Origin: CADEED01 sp035701825
GTDB taxonomy: Bacteria; Pseudomonadota; Gammaproteobacteria; Steroidobacterales; Steroidobacteraceae
Reading direction: 5' to 3'
Length of the DNA: 64,000 nt
Assembly (NCBI GenBank): GCA_035701825.1
Contig: DASSRK010000147.1
Coordinates: 1-64,000 of the forward strand
The position numbers and the translations under genes were made by a program. The notes beneath the pieces are model-generated. The model worked only from the letters and a program-made list of their open reading frames with translations, was not told where the DNA came from and made no database searches. Shown piece after piece: positions 1 to 8,124 of this stretch (positions are counted from its first letter, which is position 1; every line of letters starts with the position of its first letter).

Positions 1-15
1 GAGGTTTTTTGCCTC

Positions 16-35
16 AGGCCCCTCCGGGTCTTTAT
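16..35 (+). terminator. possible terminator upstream of tRNA-Ser
   Basis: A six-pair stem (AGGCCC against GGGTCT, one G-U pair) with a CTCC loop is followed by a very short T run. It probably ends a transcript entering from beyond the window edge. The T run is short, so the call is weak. Confidence 0.3.
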
Positions 36-48
36 GATTGCGCCCCCC

Positions 49-139
49 GGAGAGATGGCCGAGTGGTCGAAGGCGCACCCCTGCTAAGGGTGTAAGGGCC
101 AAAAGCCCTTCGAGGGTTCGAATCCCTCTCTCTCCGCCA
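49..139 (+). tRNA. tRNA-Ser (anticodon GCU)
   Basis: The acceptor stem GGAGAGA (49-55) pairs with TCTCTCC (129-135), followed by discriminator G and an encoded CCA (137-139). The anticodon loop is CTGCTAA with GCT at 83-85, a long variable arm (class II, as expected for serine) lies at about 93-111, and the T arm holds GGTTCGAATCC. The 3' end of this gene is the integration target for two tandem islands downstream, and an intact gene is retained. Confidence 0.97.
116..139 (+). repeat. att-like core repeat, copy A (3' end of tRNA-Ser)
   Basis: The last 24 bases of the tRNA, running from the T loop to CCA, recur exactly at 4358-4381 and 9592-9615. The match to the third copy continues six bases further, into the bases after CCA. 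Exact duplication of a tRNA 3' end is the classic footprint of tyrosine-recombinase integration. Confidence 0.85.
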
Positions 140-172
140 GATTTCCCAACAGAATCAGTGTCAAGACATTTT

Positions 173-196
173 CTGGTGGCAAATCTGGTGGCAAAT
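173..196 (+). repeat. tandem TGGTGGCAAA motif next to att copy A
   Basis: CTGGTGGCAAAT occurs twice in tandem 34 bases after the tRNA. The same double motif stands about 100 bases before each of the other two att copies (4252-4276, 9487-9510). It may be an arm-type recombinase or excisionase site, or the edge of a lost integrase gene; the sequence alone does not decide. Confidence 0.6.
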
Positions 197-640
197 TCGA
201 CGTGAAGTCGCCGCTTGTCGTTTCTCGCCTCCAAGAATTTCAACCACTTGGTCCAGCGAAATTTGCGCTCTCCAACCCCAATCCCTCTCTTTCGAATCGC
301 TCTGTCGAAAGCCAGCAAATGAGCGATTAGCGGCCTCCGCGAGCCAACGAGCGGATGAACAAGTGGCTGGCGTGCACGTTTTTCCAGTCGAAGCGCTCAG
401 TCGACACGACAAACAATTCCATCCTGATCTTCTGCGTCATGTGCCCTGAGACGGCGTCTTCGCTGCGCCTCAACGAAAGCATGTGACGGTGTCCTATCTA
501 GACATGCGCGCGTCGAAAATCATTGCCGAATCGCCGGAGGCCGCGCACCACTGATGCATCCAGCCGTATCGAATGATCGGGAACGGCGCGTCACCTGTTA
601 ACTGCGTCGCAAAATCGGGTCGGAATGGTCCTCGGCCTAG
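197..640. other. gene-poor island flank with degenerate ORFs
   Basis: No convincing gene is present. On the minus strand a 51-codon reading frame (327-482) containing STERFDWKNVHASHLFIRSL is followed, one frame shifted, by another that runs down to about 161. Together they could be the remains of one frameshifted gene, but I recognise no family. This is where an integrase gene would usually sit, so the remnant may reflect its loss; that is speculation. Confidence 0.3.
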
Positions 641-676
641 TGTATTACAGTACATATACAGTAAGATCACGATACA
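641..676 (+). promoter_or_regulatory. promoter/operator region of the island 1 ABC operon
   Basis: This AT-rich stretch stands out from its GC-rich surroundings. It holds two direct TACAGTA repeats (646-652 and 657-663) spaced 11 bases, one helical turn, ahead of the ABC ATPase start at 717. Small GntR proteins of the YtrA type usually repress their own ABC operon, and this operon ends with such a gene, so autoregulation here is likely. No binding data support it. Confidence 0.45.
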
Positions 677-716
677 TTGATGCCACCCCAACCAGGTGCG
701 GATCCGGGGACCCAGC

Positions 717-1598
717 ATGACAACAGAGCAAGTCTTGGAAGCCAGAGGCCTCACAAAAGATGCCGGGGGCAAGCGAATACTCAAGGGACTGGACCTGAGC
801 ATGCACCGCGGCGAGGTTGTAGGCCTTCTCGGGAGAAACGGCGCAGGCAAATCCACCTTGATGGACGTCCTGCTCGGATTTGCCCTGCCGACCGGAGGCG
901 AGAGCCTAGTGTTCGGCGACCGAAGCGACCGCATGCAATCTGCCACCAAATCTCGCGTCGGGTTCGTGCCGCAATCGGACGAGTTGATGAACCCGATGAC
1001 GGGTCAGCAACACCTGGCGCTGACGGCATCGTTTTACGAGTACTGGGACTGGAACCTGATTCGCCGACTGGCGGCAGAATGGCAACTGCCGCTGGACCGG
1101 CGCGTCAGTGCCCTGTCGGGTGGAGAGCGCCAGAAGGTTGCGACCTTGATGGCGCTGGGTCACCGCCCGGAGTTGCTGGTCATGGATGAGCCTGCATCGG
1201 GACTCGATCCGGTTGCGCGCCGACAATTCATGCGCACGATCCTGGACATCGCCAGCGATTCATCACGCACTATCCTCTACTCCTCCCACATCGTGGCCGA
1301 CATCGAGCGGACGGCGAGCCACATCTGGGTCATGCGCGAAGGCGAGATGGTATGGAAGGGGGAACTCGACCACTTGAAGGAATCCATTGTCAGAATCCGG
1401 ATTCGATCCGATCGGGATCTTGATCCGGCCCTCAAATTGCCCGGCCAGCTCACTGTGTCGGTGTCAGGACGCAACGCGACTGCGGTCTTGGGTGACTGGA
1501 ACGCGGAACGAGCCACCGAGGTGGAGCAACTGTCGGGAGCGCCCATCGAGACGGAAGCGTTGGGTCTAGAGGAGATATTCCTCGCGGTGCATGCATGA
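717..1598 (+). CDS. ABC transporter ATP-binding protein
   Basis: A 293-residue ATPase subunit of an ABC exporter-type system, acting at the inner face of the cytoplasmic membrane. It shows Walker A GRNGAGKST (about residues 39-47), Q-loop region near 86, signature LSGGE (133-137), Walker B LLVMDEP (153-159) and a switch histidine in SSHI. The C-terminal 80 residues are a variable regulatory tail. The ATG at 717 is preferred over an in-frame GTG at 696 because GGGGA lies just upstream of it. It overlaps the permease gene by four bases, so the two are coupled. The substrate is unknown; drug, peptide or bacitracin-type efflux is typical for GntR/YtrA-linked pairs. Confidence 0.9.
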   Translation: MTTEQVLEARGLTKDAGGKRILKGLDLSMHRGEVVGLLGRNGAGKSTLMDVLLGFALPTGGESLVFGDRSDRMQSATKSRVGFVPQSDELMNPMTGQQHLALTASFYEYWDWNLIRRLAAEWQLPLDRRVSALSGGERQKVATLMALGHRPELLVMDEPASGLDPVARRQFMRTILDIASDSSRTILYSSHIVADIERTASHIWVMREGEMVWKGELDHLKESIVRIRIRSDRDLDPALKLPGQLTVSVSGRNATAVLGDWNAERATEVEQLSGAPIETEALGLEEIFLAVHA

Positions 1599-2908
1599 AA
1601 ACGATCTGGCAAGTACTGAAGGTCACCTTCTGGATGCTGCCAGCACAACGCGTCATGTTGGTTGTGGGTGTGACGCTGTCGATCGGGCTTTGCCTCGCGG
1701 GCAGTTGGTCTGCACCGCAAGCCCTGATGCTGGCGATGGTGATACCGCTGTTCACGAGTGGCGTGTTCCTGCGGCAACTGTCATCACGGCGCCAGGCGCA
1801 ACTCTGGCCCCATGGCCGTGGTCGCCTGCTGGCGGGGACGATCAGCGTGATGGTCGTGTGCACCGCGCTGAACATCGTTTCCTACTGGCCGGCGTTTGCG
1901 AAAACACCGCTTGGTCTCAAGGCAATCGTGCTGGAAGGCATGATGATGCAGTACGTCGTGATGTTCGTATTCTGGACCCAGTGCACCATCGGCATGTTTG
2001 TCGCGAGCCGCAAGCCAATGTGGGCGTTGGTAGCTTTCATCGCATGGGTCTTGCCCTTTGTCGTGAGGGGCCAGACAGGCCAAGAGCCGGAAGCGATGAC
2101 GGGTCCAACGGGGTTCGTCGCGGCAGTGGGCGTGTGGGTAGCGTTTTCCATATGGTTCCTGAAGTCGCGGCAGATCGGAACCACTGCGTGGCGAGTGCGC
2201 GAGGAGACCGTCACTGCGGGTTCAGAAAGCGCTGTTGCCGCCACGACGCCGGTTGAAGCGATGCAGCGCTGGCTGCTGAGTTCCGGCACACCGTTGAAGT
2301 TGGGTTTGCAGTGGGGCCTGGCGATGCTGGTGTTGCTGGGCGTGCAGCTCGTCATGCCGCGCCTGATTGGCGGCGACGGTCCACGTGACTGGGTGATTGC
2401 AATGTTGTTCGGCACGCTTTCTCTGGCCGCCGCGGTAGTTGGTGCCATGTCCTGGACGATTGCCAAGCGATCCCGCGGGTTGTGGCTCCCCGCGGGCAAG
2501 ACACGACTGGAGCTTTTCAGGCACTGCGAACGTCTGATGCTGAAGGCGCTCCTGGCAGTAATCCTGCCAATGGTTGCCTTGTCGCTGGCCCTGTGGTTCG
2601 TCCTCGACATGCGACCATCCTTGCCACCAGGCTACCTGGCACTCGCCATGTTAGGCCCCGCGCTTGCCGCGGGTTGGCTCGGGCTGATGCAAGTGCATCG
2701 CAAATTTTCACTGGACGCTCTGGCGGGGTTTCTGCTGATTCTGGGATGGTTCGCCGGTTTGATTCGTCCGTTGTTTCGCAGTGAGACTGAACCCGAGTGG
2801 GGAATCGTGCTGGCGGTGCTGGCACTCGTCGTACTGCTGCGTGCAGTCGCATACGCCAGATGGCGCGAGGCGGATTGGCCCAGGACACAGTCCTCGATGA
2901 CTTCATGA
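1595..2908 (+). CDS. ABC-2 type permease-like membrane protein
   Basis: A 437-residue, very hydrophobic protein with about ten to twelve predicted membrane segments in two blocks joined by a polar stretch (around residues 190-225). It has no ATPase motifs. It starts in an ATGA overlap with the preceding ATPase gene and ends in an ATGA overlap with the GntR gene, so the three form one translationally coupled operon. The arrangement identifies it as the membrane partner of that ATPase. Sequence alone does not identify what is transported. Confidence 0.8.
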   Translation: MKTIWQVLKVTFWMLPAQRVMLVVGVTLSIGLCLAGSWSAPQALMLAMVIPLFTSGVFLRQLSSRRQAQLWPHGRGRLLAGTISVMVVCTALNIVSYWPAFAKTPLGLKAIVLEGMMMQYVVMFVFWTQCTIGMFVASRKPMWALVAFIAWVLPFVVRGQTGQEPEAMTGPTGFVAAVGVWVAFSIWFLKSRQIGTTAWRVREETVTAGSESAVAATTPVEAMQRWLLSSGTPLKLGLQWGLAMLVLLGVQLVMPRLIGGDGPRDWVIAMLFGTLSLAAAVVGAMSWTIAKRSRGLWLPAGKTRLELFRHCERLMLKALLAVILPMVALSLALWFVLDMRPSLPPGYLALAMLGPALAAGWLGLMQVHRKFSLDALAGFLLILGWFAGLIRPLFRSETEPEWGIVLAVLALVVLLRAVAYARWREADWPRTQSSMTS

Positions 2909-3306
2909 GTTCGGGCTCGGCATTGTTCACCCTCCATCCGGAATCCGGCATTCCCATCTATCGCCAGTTGATGGATCAGATCCGGCGACTGATTGCGGCT
3001 GGCCAATTGCAAGCCGGAGCCGAGCTGCCTTCGGTGCGCGATGTTGCCGTGGAGCACGCGGTGAATCCCATGACGATATCGAAAGCCTATGCACTGTTGG
3101 AGGCAGAAGGCTTGCTGATCCGAAATCGCGGCAAGCCCATGACAGTCGCGGGTTCAAGGCGTTCGCAACAGCCGATTTCTCAACGCCTGAGGCAGGTGGA
3201 ACCGCAACTGGTGCAGGTGATATCCGCTGCCCGGCAGCTGGACATCCCCCGCGAAGATCTCGTTGGGCTGCTCGAAAAGCGTTGGCGGCAGCAAGATCAG
3301 AAGTAA
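2905..3306 (+). CDS. GntR-family regulator, YtrA type
   Basis: A 133-residue DNA-binding protein consisting of an N-terminal winged helix (about residues 12-80; core IPIYRQLMDQIRRLIAAG, then LPSVRDVA and NPMTISKAY) and a short helical tail without a large effector domain, as in the YtrA subgroup. The start at 2905 overlaps the permease stop (ATGA); a longer upstream reading frame is not needed. Position at the end of the ABC operon suggests it represses that operon, probably at the repeats near 641-676. Confidence 0.88.
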   Translation: MSSGSALFTLHPESGIPIYRQLMDQIRRLIAAGQLQAGAELPSVRDVAVEHAVNPMTISKAYALLEAEGLLIRNRGKPMTVAGSRRSQQPISQRLRQVEPQLVQVISAARQLDIPREDLVGLLEKRWRQQDQK

Positions 3307-3334
3307 GCCAATTTTGGAGCGTAGGGTGTGGCTC

Positions 3335-3362
3335 TTGCCCGTATTGCAAAATGCACTACAGT
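3335..3362 (+). promoter_or_regulatory. promoter of the toxin-antitoxin pair
   Basis: TTGCCC (3335-3340) and TACAGT (3357-3362) are spaced 16 bases and lie 35 bases upstream of the antitoxin start. The spacer contains TGCA repeats that could be part of an antitoxin operator. Assigned from sequence only. Confidence 0.45.
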
Positions 3363-3397
3363 CAGTTAAGGTCACCTGCACGCTCGAGGCACCCCAC

Positions 3398-3700
3398 ATG
3401 TCGACCCGCCGCGCCACAAAGAGGAAGGAACATCCGCTGTCCATGCGTCTGCCTGACGCGGACATCGCGATCATCGATCGTGCGGCCGGCATGAGAGGCC
3501 GGTCACGTACTGACTTTGTTCGCGAGGCAGCCGTTCGGGCGGCTGAAGATGTGCTTATGGATAGCGCTCTCTTTCGTATGAGCTCCTCTGGCTTCAGTGC
3601 CTTCATGAAGGCCCTCGCTGCGCCGCCGACTGCCGTGCGCGAGATGGTGGAGCTGCTGAAGCGACCTGCACCTTGGGAGGGTGTTGGCCCGCGGAAGTGA
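3398..3700 (+). CDS. DUF1778 ribbon-helix-helix antitoxin (TacA-like)
   Basis: A 100-residue protein. The N-terminal part HPLSMRLPDADIAIIDRAA followed by SRTDFVREAAVRAAE is the ribbon-helix-helix fold of DUF1778 antitoxins, which dimerise to bind their operator. The C-terminal half (about residues 55-90) would wrap the partner toxin. It lies 12 bases before a GNAT-family gene, the standard TacA-TacT order. The start at 3398 follows the promoter elements; longer upstream in-frame sequence is not DUF1778-like. Confidence 0.85.
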   Translation: MSTRRATKRKEHPLSMRLPDADIAIIDRAAGMRGRSRTDFVREAAVRAAEDVLMDSALFRMSSSGFSAFMKALAAPPTAVREMVELLKRPAPWEGVGPRK

Positions 3701-3712
3701 CGGGCACGCACC

Positions 3713-4231
3713 TTGGCGCTCTCAACCCCTGAGCCGCTGACGGCAACTCACGATGTTTCCCAGTTCTCCTGCGGAAAGCCGGCGCTCGACCACTGGCTGA
3801 AAACTCGTGCCTTCTCCAACCAGGAGAAGGGGTTCACAGCCGTGATGGTCGTCCAGGAAGACAACCGCGTCGTTGGCTACTACGGACTCGCGCCAACAGC
3901 GATCGTTCCTGCCGTGATGCCTCGATCGATCCGCACCGGGCAGCCGCCCGACCCGGTTCCTTGTTTGTTGCTCGGACAGCTCGCGACCGATGTTGCCTGG
4001 ACTGGGAAGGGCATTGGCACGGGCTTGCTGAAGCACGCTCTCCAGCGTTGTATCGCAGCTTCGCATCTCGTTGGAGGTCGCGCGCTGGTTGTGAACGCAG
4101 TGGACTCGGAGGCAGCCGATTTTTGGCGCCGACGCGGATTCCTTCCGTCCAAGGACGATCCGCTGGTGCTATTCCGGTCGATGGCGGACATCGCAGCGTC
4201 CATCAAACAATCCGTCGCGCAGAAAGAGTAG
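3713..4231 (+). CDS. GNAT-family acetyltransferase toxin (TacT-like)
   Basis: A 172-residue GNAT protein. Family members of this size paired with DUF1778 antitoxins acetylate the amino group of aminoacyl-tRNA and block translation. The acetyl-CoA loop is seen in GQLATDVAWTGKGIGTGLL (about residues 84-102), and the N-terminal SQFSCGKPALDHWL is typical of the toxin subgroup. A TTG start is inferred because family members begin close to ALSTPEPL and no ATG or GTG fits. It is the last gene before the second att repeat, consistent with island maintenance. Confidence 0.85.
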   Translation: MALSTPEPLTATHDVSQFSCGKPALDHWLKTRAFSNQEKGFTAVMVVQEDNRVVGYYGLAPTAIVPAVMPRSIRTGQPPDPVPCLLLGQLATDVAWTGKGIGTGLLKHALQRCIAASHLVGGRALVVNAVDSEAADFWRRRGFLPSKDDPLVLFRSMADIAASIKQSVAQKE

Positions 4232-4250
4232 GCGATCCTGAGCGGAAAAG

Positions 4251-4381
4251 TTTTGGTGGCAAATCTGGTGGCAAATACGGGGCTCGAAGGGGATCACAGG
4301 GGACGCGAGCTGCTTTTCGCTTCAGCAACTTACTGATTCCATTCACAGCTTCCCGGAGTTCGAATCCCTCTCTCTCCGCCA
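4251..4381 (+). repeat. island junction unit, copy B (double motif plus att core)
   Basis: A 131-base unit: the double TGGTGGCAAA motif (4253-4276), a conserved stretch including TTCAGCAACTTACTGATTCC (4321-4340), then the 24-base tRNA-Ser 3' repeat (4358-4381). The whole unit is repeated with small changes at 9487-9615. It marks the boundary between island 1 and island 2. Reading frames crossing it are artefacts of the repeat. Confidence 0.8.
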
Positions 4382-4580
4382 ATTCTCAGAGTAGGTCAGC
4401 GTGATCTTCTCACTCGACCTCAAGCAAGTCAGCCCTAGGTTTCGCCGAAGATTCGGCCGATACCTCGGTTGACTATCGGCCATCCCGTTTCTTCCTACAT
4501 TCCTCGATGGTTGGAAGCAGATTTCCGACTGCGCCGCCCCCGCCCCCGATGGCACCAACTAGCGCTGGCACGCGTCGAAG

Positions 4581-5582
4581 TTAGCCAGGCGCCAGGATTT
4601 CGTAACCGCGCTTACGCAGCCCCTCCAGATAGCCTTGCTCTCCGAGTAGAGAGCTCATCGGCACGAAGGCAAGAGTGCTCTCATTTTTCGTCATGGCATT
4701 GGTCGCCGCGGAAAACCACAATTCGTCCATCTTCTTGCGCAGATCGGCGGGGACGGGGGTGGTCATCGCCAGCGCATTCACAATGGCTTGGTCGCAGGCA
4801 GACTCGGCATCTGGCAGCGGCGGCAATTCCTGCAGCTTGGCGAGGTCGCCCGTGGCCCACGCTCGGGCGCGAGCATCTTCCACCTGTTTGTTCGACAGAG
4901 CCTCGGTGAGCTCGACGGTCCGCGCGAAACATTCCTCGTCGGCTAGCTTCTCGTGCGAGAACGCCTTGAGCTGGCCACGCAGCTCATCCGTCTTGAAGGT
5001 GAATTCGAGCACGGGATTCGTCACGGGAGTCTTCTTCTTCTGCACGAGCTCCCATACTTCTCCCCAATAACCGCCTTGGCCGAGTTGCAATTCCTTGATC
5101 GCCGCATCGCGCAGTTTTTCGGCAGCGAGGAAAGGCCGCATCTTCTCCACGCCTGAGTCGTGACCGAGATAGAGCTTCTTTTGCACCAGCCAGCGCGCGT
5201 ACGTGTCAGGAGGGATCAGTTCCTGCAACGTGGCTTTGTCGGGGCTCTTGCGCAACCTCAGCGCCGCCGGCACCAAGGTGAGCATGCGGAACACGCCGAC
5301 CTTTTCGTCGGGCTTTAGCGAGGCCCCCGGCTCCATGAGTATTTCCTGCGACAGCGACGCCACGCGAGCCACCTGCTGCGAACGAAAATGCATGCCCTTG
5401 GGCAACAGTGGCGGGTTACCGACAATCCAGAGCGTGTGACCCGGATGCTCAGGGTGTGTCACCTGCCACATGCCAGGTCCCGGGTATACGCCCGCGACGG
5501 TGATTTCCTCCATCGGTTCATCAGCCGCCGTCGCAGTCAAGCCGACGATCAGCATCAGCGCGGCAGTAAGAGACTTTCGCAT
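4581..5582 (-). CDS. TraB/GumN-like secreted protein
   Basis: A 333-residue protein with a signal peptide (MRKSLTAALMLIVGLTATAA) and a body resembling the TraB/GumN family, a group of probable metalloprotease-like proteins related to Tiki. The family-like start GMWQVTHPEHPGHTLWIVG and the C-terminal CDQAIVNALAMTTPVPADLRK are the clearest landmarks. It ends 199 bases after the att repeat and follows the hydrolase fusion by one base, so it is co-transcribed with it. A truncated paralogue of its last 96 residues lies at 9739-10029, outside the island. Substrate and role are unknown. Confidence 0.7.
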   Translation of the reverse strand: MRKSLTAALMLIVGLTATAADEPMEEITVAGVYPGPGMWQVTHPEHPGHTLWIVGNPPLLPKGMHFRSQQVARVASLSQEILMEPGASLKPDEKVGVFRMLTLVPAALRLRKSPDKATLQELIPPDTYARWLVQKKLYLGHDSGVEKMRPFLAAEKLRDAAIKELQLGQGGYWGEVWELVQKKKTPVTNPVLEFTFKTDELRGQLKAFSHEKLADEECFARTVELTEALSNKQVEDARARAWATGDLAKLQELPPLPDAESACDQAIVNALAMTTPVPADLRKKMDELWFSAATNAMTKNESTLAFVPMSSLLGEQGYLEGLRKRGYEILAPG

Positions 5583-5583
5583 G

Positions 5584-8124
5584 TCATCGGTCCTTCAATT
5601 GCCGATTGAAACTCTCGATGGCCGCGAGCACTTGTTGTTGATTGGATTGGATCAGCCAGTGGGTCGCGTTCGGCAACTCCAGCGCCTCACCCTGGCTCAC
5701 GCTGTGCCGGAATAGTTCGATGTTCTTGCGCTGGGCATCCGCGCCGATGCGGCCGAGCTCGGTGAGCGTCGCCATAAGGTGCGCGTCGTTCGTGTCGTAC
5801 CAGGGTGGCAATGCCTTGCCTTGATCCGGAACCGCGTAGATAGCCAGCGCGGGTACCTTGATTGCTGCGTAGTCAGGCGCCCCGAGGGCCGCGACGATGG
5901 CCTGCTGGATTCGCGCGTCAATGCCGGGCGTGCCGGCGAGGAAGGGCCTGTCGAAGTTCCACATGGCGATGAGTTCGCCTTCCGGCAGCCGCACGTGGCC
6001 GCGTTCTGTCATCACCTTGCTCAGTGTCTCGTAGTTGAGCAACGCCGCGGGCGGGATCGGAGGCTCGGGAGGCAGGCTCTGGTTAAGCAGCTTCTGCCGC
6101 GAACTCATCAGGGCGTGGTCGGATCGATCGTAAGCGGCATCCAGGTAGACGAGCCCGCGGAATCGCCCCGGATGATGTCCGCCCAGCCAGGTGAGCTCGT
6201 CACCGGCGATCGAGTGGCCGATGAGCAGAGGCCTCTCGAGCTTCAGCGCATCCATCACACGCAACACGTCCTGGGCAAGGTGGGCTGTGTCGTAGCCCCA
6301 GTCGGGCCTGCTCGAGTAGCCGGTGCCGCGCCGGGTGATCGCGATCACGCGATGCTTCTGCGCGAGAAGCGGCGCGAGCTCGTCGTAGCTGTGGGCGGTG
6401 GCGCCGAGGCCGGCCAGCAGCAGGAGGGGCGAACCCTGCCCACCGAAATCCAGCACTTCGAGTTGCACTCCCGGGTCCACGCTGATGGACGACGCCGTGT
6501 GCTTCGCGGTGTCATGCCACACGGACTGCTGGAAGTGTTTGCTCACGGAAGAGGGCAGCGGGCAAGTCTCGGAATCGCTGCCGAGGATGCCAGGCGACAT
6601 AGTCGACTCATCAATATAGGCCGCCAGGGTCCACGCGGTCACAGTGATGTGACCGCTCGACGACAATCCCGGCGAGCCGACGAGTAACTTGATGTCCTGG
6701 CCGAACGGCCGGCGGGCCCAGTCCGGCGAGTAGTTGGGCGGGGCATACATGCGGCTGTCGGGAATGTCCGCGAGCTCAGCACTGACCTGCGCAGGATGAT
6801 CGAAGCCTGAGAAACAATTCACCTCGATGTAGTTCCCTGTAGAGTCGCGCTTCGCGCTGCAGTAGCCGAGCCCGGGAACAGCACGTCGCCGTCCATCTGA
6901 AGGCAGACTGAAAGGATGTGGCTCGAGAAGCGCGAGGTAGTAGCGCAGCTTCAGCTCGATGTGCGGTTCACTATTCAGGCGCTTCACCGCGAACTCGGGT
7001 AATACCCAAGCATGGGACAAACTATCGCCACCGTTGGCATAAGTCGTGGGTCTCAACGAGTACAGGGGTGACGAGCCGGACCCGGCGAAATAGCCGGCCT
7101 CCACGAAGAGGAGGCTGGCGCGCCAGTCGGGTGGCAATCGCCGGGGCTCGATCGACGTGAGAAAGACAACGGAGTCCGGGCTCGCCTCGGCCTGGTCTTC
7201 GTAAGTCCAGGCTTTCACACTGGCGGTGCGGCGGGCCTCGGCAAACGCGGGGTCCTCGGCGAGATTTCGCACGAGAGTGGCGGCAAAACAGGTGCGCAGG
7301 TTCCGGAGGTAGATAGAGCCGGTGTCGGGCGGGGTTGTTGCCCGTGGGTGCGTGAGCGCGGTTTGCGCTGCGTATACGGATCTCCAGGGAAGCATCCACA
7401 TGGGCGCCAGCGTCAGCACGACCATGGCCATCGTGGCGACGCCGAGCAGTGCGCGCGCGGCCCGTATTTGCCGACGCCAATAGACCAGCCAGCAGGCCAG
7501 GGCGAACAGTGCGTAGCTCACCAGAATTCCTGGCAGGGTAGTGAGCCAGTCGAGGCCGAGCTCATACGTCGCGGTGCCGATCGCGGGCTGCAGCGGCCCC
7601 GGCGCCGTCACGAAAGGCGTGGGGATTCCGAACGCGCATATGAACAACGCCATCAGCACGCCGATGCCCTGCACGAGCGTGCGCGTGACCAGCGCGGTGA
7701 GAAGCACGAACGGCAGAACGAGGGACACCGCATCGGGGTCCTGCAGCAGCAGGGCTCTCTGCAGGGTCTCCGCGAGGGGCGCACCGAGGATCGGTTCGAT
7801 TGCCAGCGTCGCGATTACCCGCGACAGGTGCAGTGCTCCGAACAGCAGCAGGAGCTTGGCTGCCAGCAATTCCGCGCGTGGCACAGGCCGGCATAGCCAG
7901 TCGTCCACCTGGCTCACGGCCGGGTCGAGCTGGAATGCGGCCAGGATGAGGAGCGTGCCCGCAAGAATCAGCACCGGCGCCTGGAACATGGGCCACCACG
8001 CCGCCACCAGCTCCAGGCGCGTCAGCAGCACGTCACCTGCGAACACCAGTGTCGCCAAGACCACCAGTGGATAGAGGCTGCGAACATCCTTCTTCAGGAT
8101 GGCGCCGACGATGCGAAGGTTCAT
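5584..8124 (-). CDS. ABC-2-like permease fused to an alpha/beta hydrolase
   Basis: A single 846-codon frame. Residues 1-255 hold about six to eight membrane segments, like an ABC-2 permease. Residues 256-540 look extracytoplasmic. Residues from about 545 to the end form an alpha/beta hydrolase with the nucleophile elbow GHSIAG (Ser about 638), a probable acid near 767 (VPDQG) and a histidine near 822 (THWL). It begins in a four-base overlap with the ABC ATPase gene, so the membrane part is almost certainly that ATPase's partner. The hydrolase would be tethered to the transporter, presumably on the outer face. Such a fusion is unusual; a misassembled join of two genes is possible but no frame break is seen. 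Confidence 0.75.
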   Translation of the reverse strand: MNLRIVGAILKKDVRSLYPLVVLATLVFAGDVLLTRLELVAAWWPMFQAPVLILAGTLLILAAFQLDPAVSQVDDWLCRPVPRAELLAAKLLLLFGALHLSRVIATLAIEPILGAPLAETLQRALLLQDPDAVSLVLPFVLLTALVTRTLVQGIGVLMALFICAFGIPTPFVTAPGPLQPAIGTATYELGLDWLTTLPGILVSYALFALACWLVYWRRQIRAARALLGVATMAMVVLTLAPMWMLPWRSVYAAQTALTHPRATTPPDTGSIYLRNLRTCFAATLVRNLAEDPAFAEARRTASVKAWTYEDQAEASPDSVVFLTSIEPRRLPPDWRASLLFVEAGYFAGSGSSPLYSLRPTTYANGGDSLSHAWVLPEFAVKRLNSEPHIELKLRYYLALLEPHPFSLPSDGRRRAVPGLGYCSAKRDSTGNYIEVNCFSGFDHPAQVSAELADIPDSRMYAPPNYSPDWARRPFGQDIKLLVGSPGLSSSGHITVTAWTLAAYIDESTMSPGILGSDSETCPLPSSVSKHFQQSVWHDTAKHTASSISVDPGVQLEVLDFGGQGSPLLLLAGLGATAHSYDELAPLLAQKHRVIAITRRGTGYSSRPDWGYDTAHLAQDVLRVMDALKLERPLLIGHSIAGDELTWLGGHHPGRFRGLVYLDAAYDRSDHALMSSRQKLLNQSLPPEPPIPPAALLNYETLSKVMTERGHVRLPEGELIAMWNFDRPFLAGTPGIDARIQQAIVAALGAPDYAAIKVPALAIYAVPDQGKALPPWYDTNDAHLMATLTELGRIGADAQRKNIELFRHSVSQGEALELPNATHWLIQSNQQQVLAAIESFNRQLKDR

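Larger units (their letters stand above)
116..4381 (+). mobile_element. tRNA-Ser-linked island 1 (no integrase visible)
   Basis: The island is bounded by direct repeats of the tRNA-Ser 3' end (116-139 and 4358-4381). Its cargo is an ABC ATPase, a permease and a GntR regulator in one coupled operon, then a DUF1778/GNAT toxin-antitoxin pair just inside the distal repeat. No recombinase gene is present, so the element is either a decayed remnant or one moved in trans. The toxin-antitoxin pair would help hold it in the genome. Confidence 0.65.

Noticed and set aside
173..196. CRISPR-like short tandem repeat at the island junction
   Set aside because: Only two 12-base units with no spacers and no cas genes; it fits a recombination site.
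494..949. A 151-codon minus-strand frame across the promoter and start of the first ABC operon
   Set aside because: It lies opposite the ABC ATPase and its promoter, with a composition typical of the reverse of a coding strand.
3961..4404. A plus-strand frame through the GNAT gene and att copy B ending in SNLLIPFTASRSSNPSLSA
   Set aside because: It runs in another frame through the real GNAT gene and then through non-coding repeat; no family match or start site.
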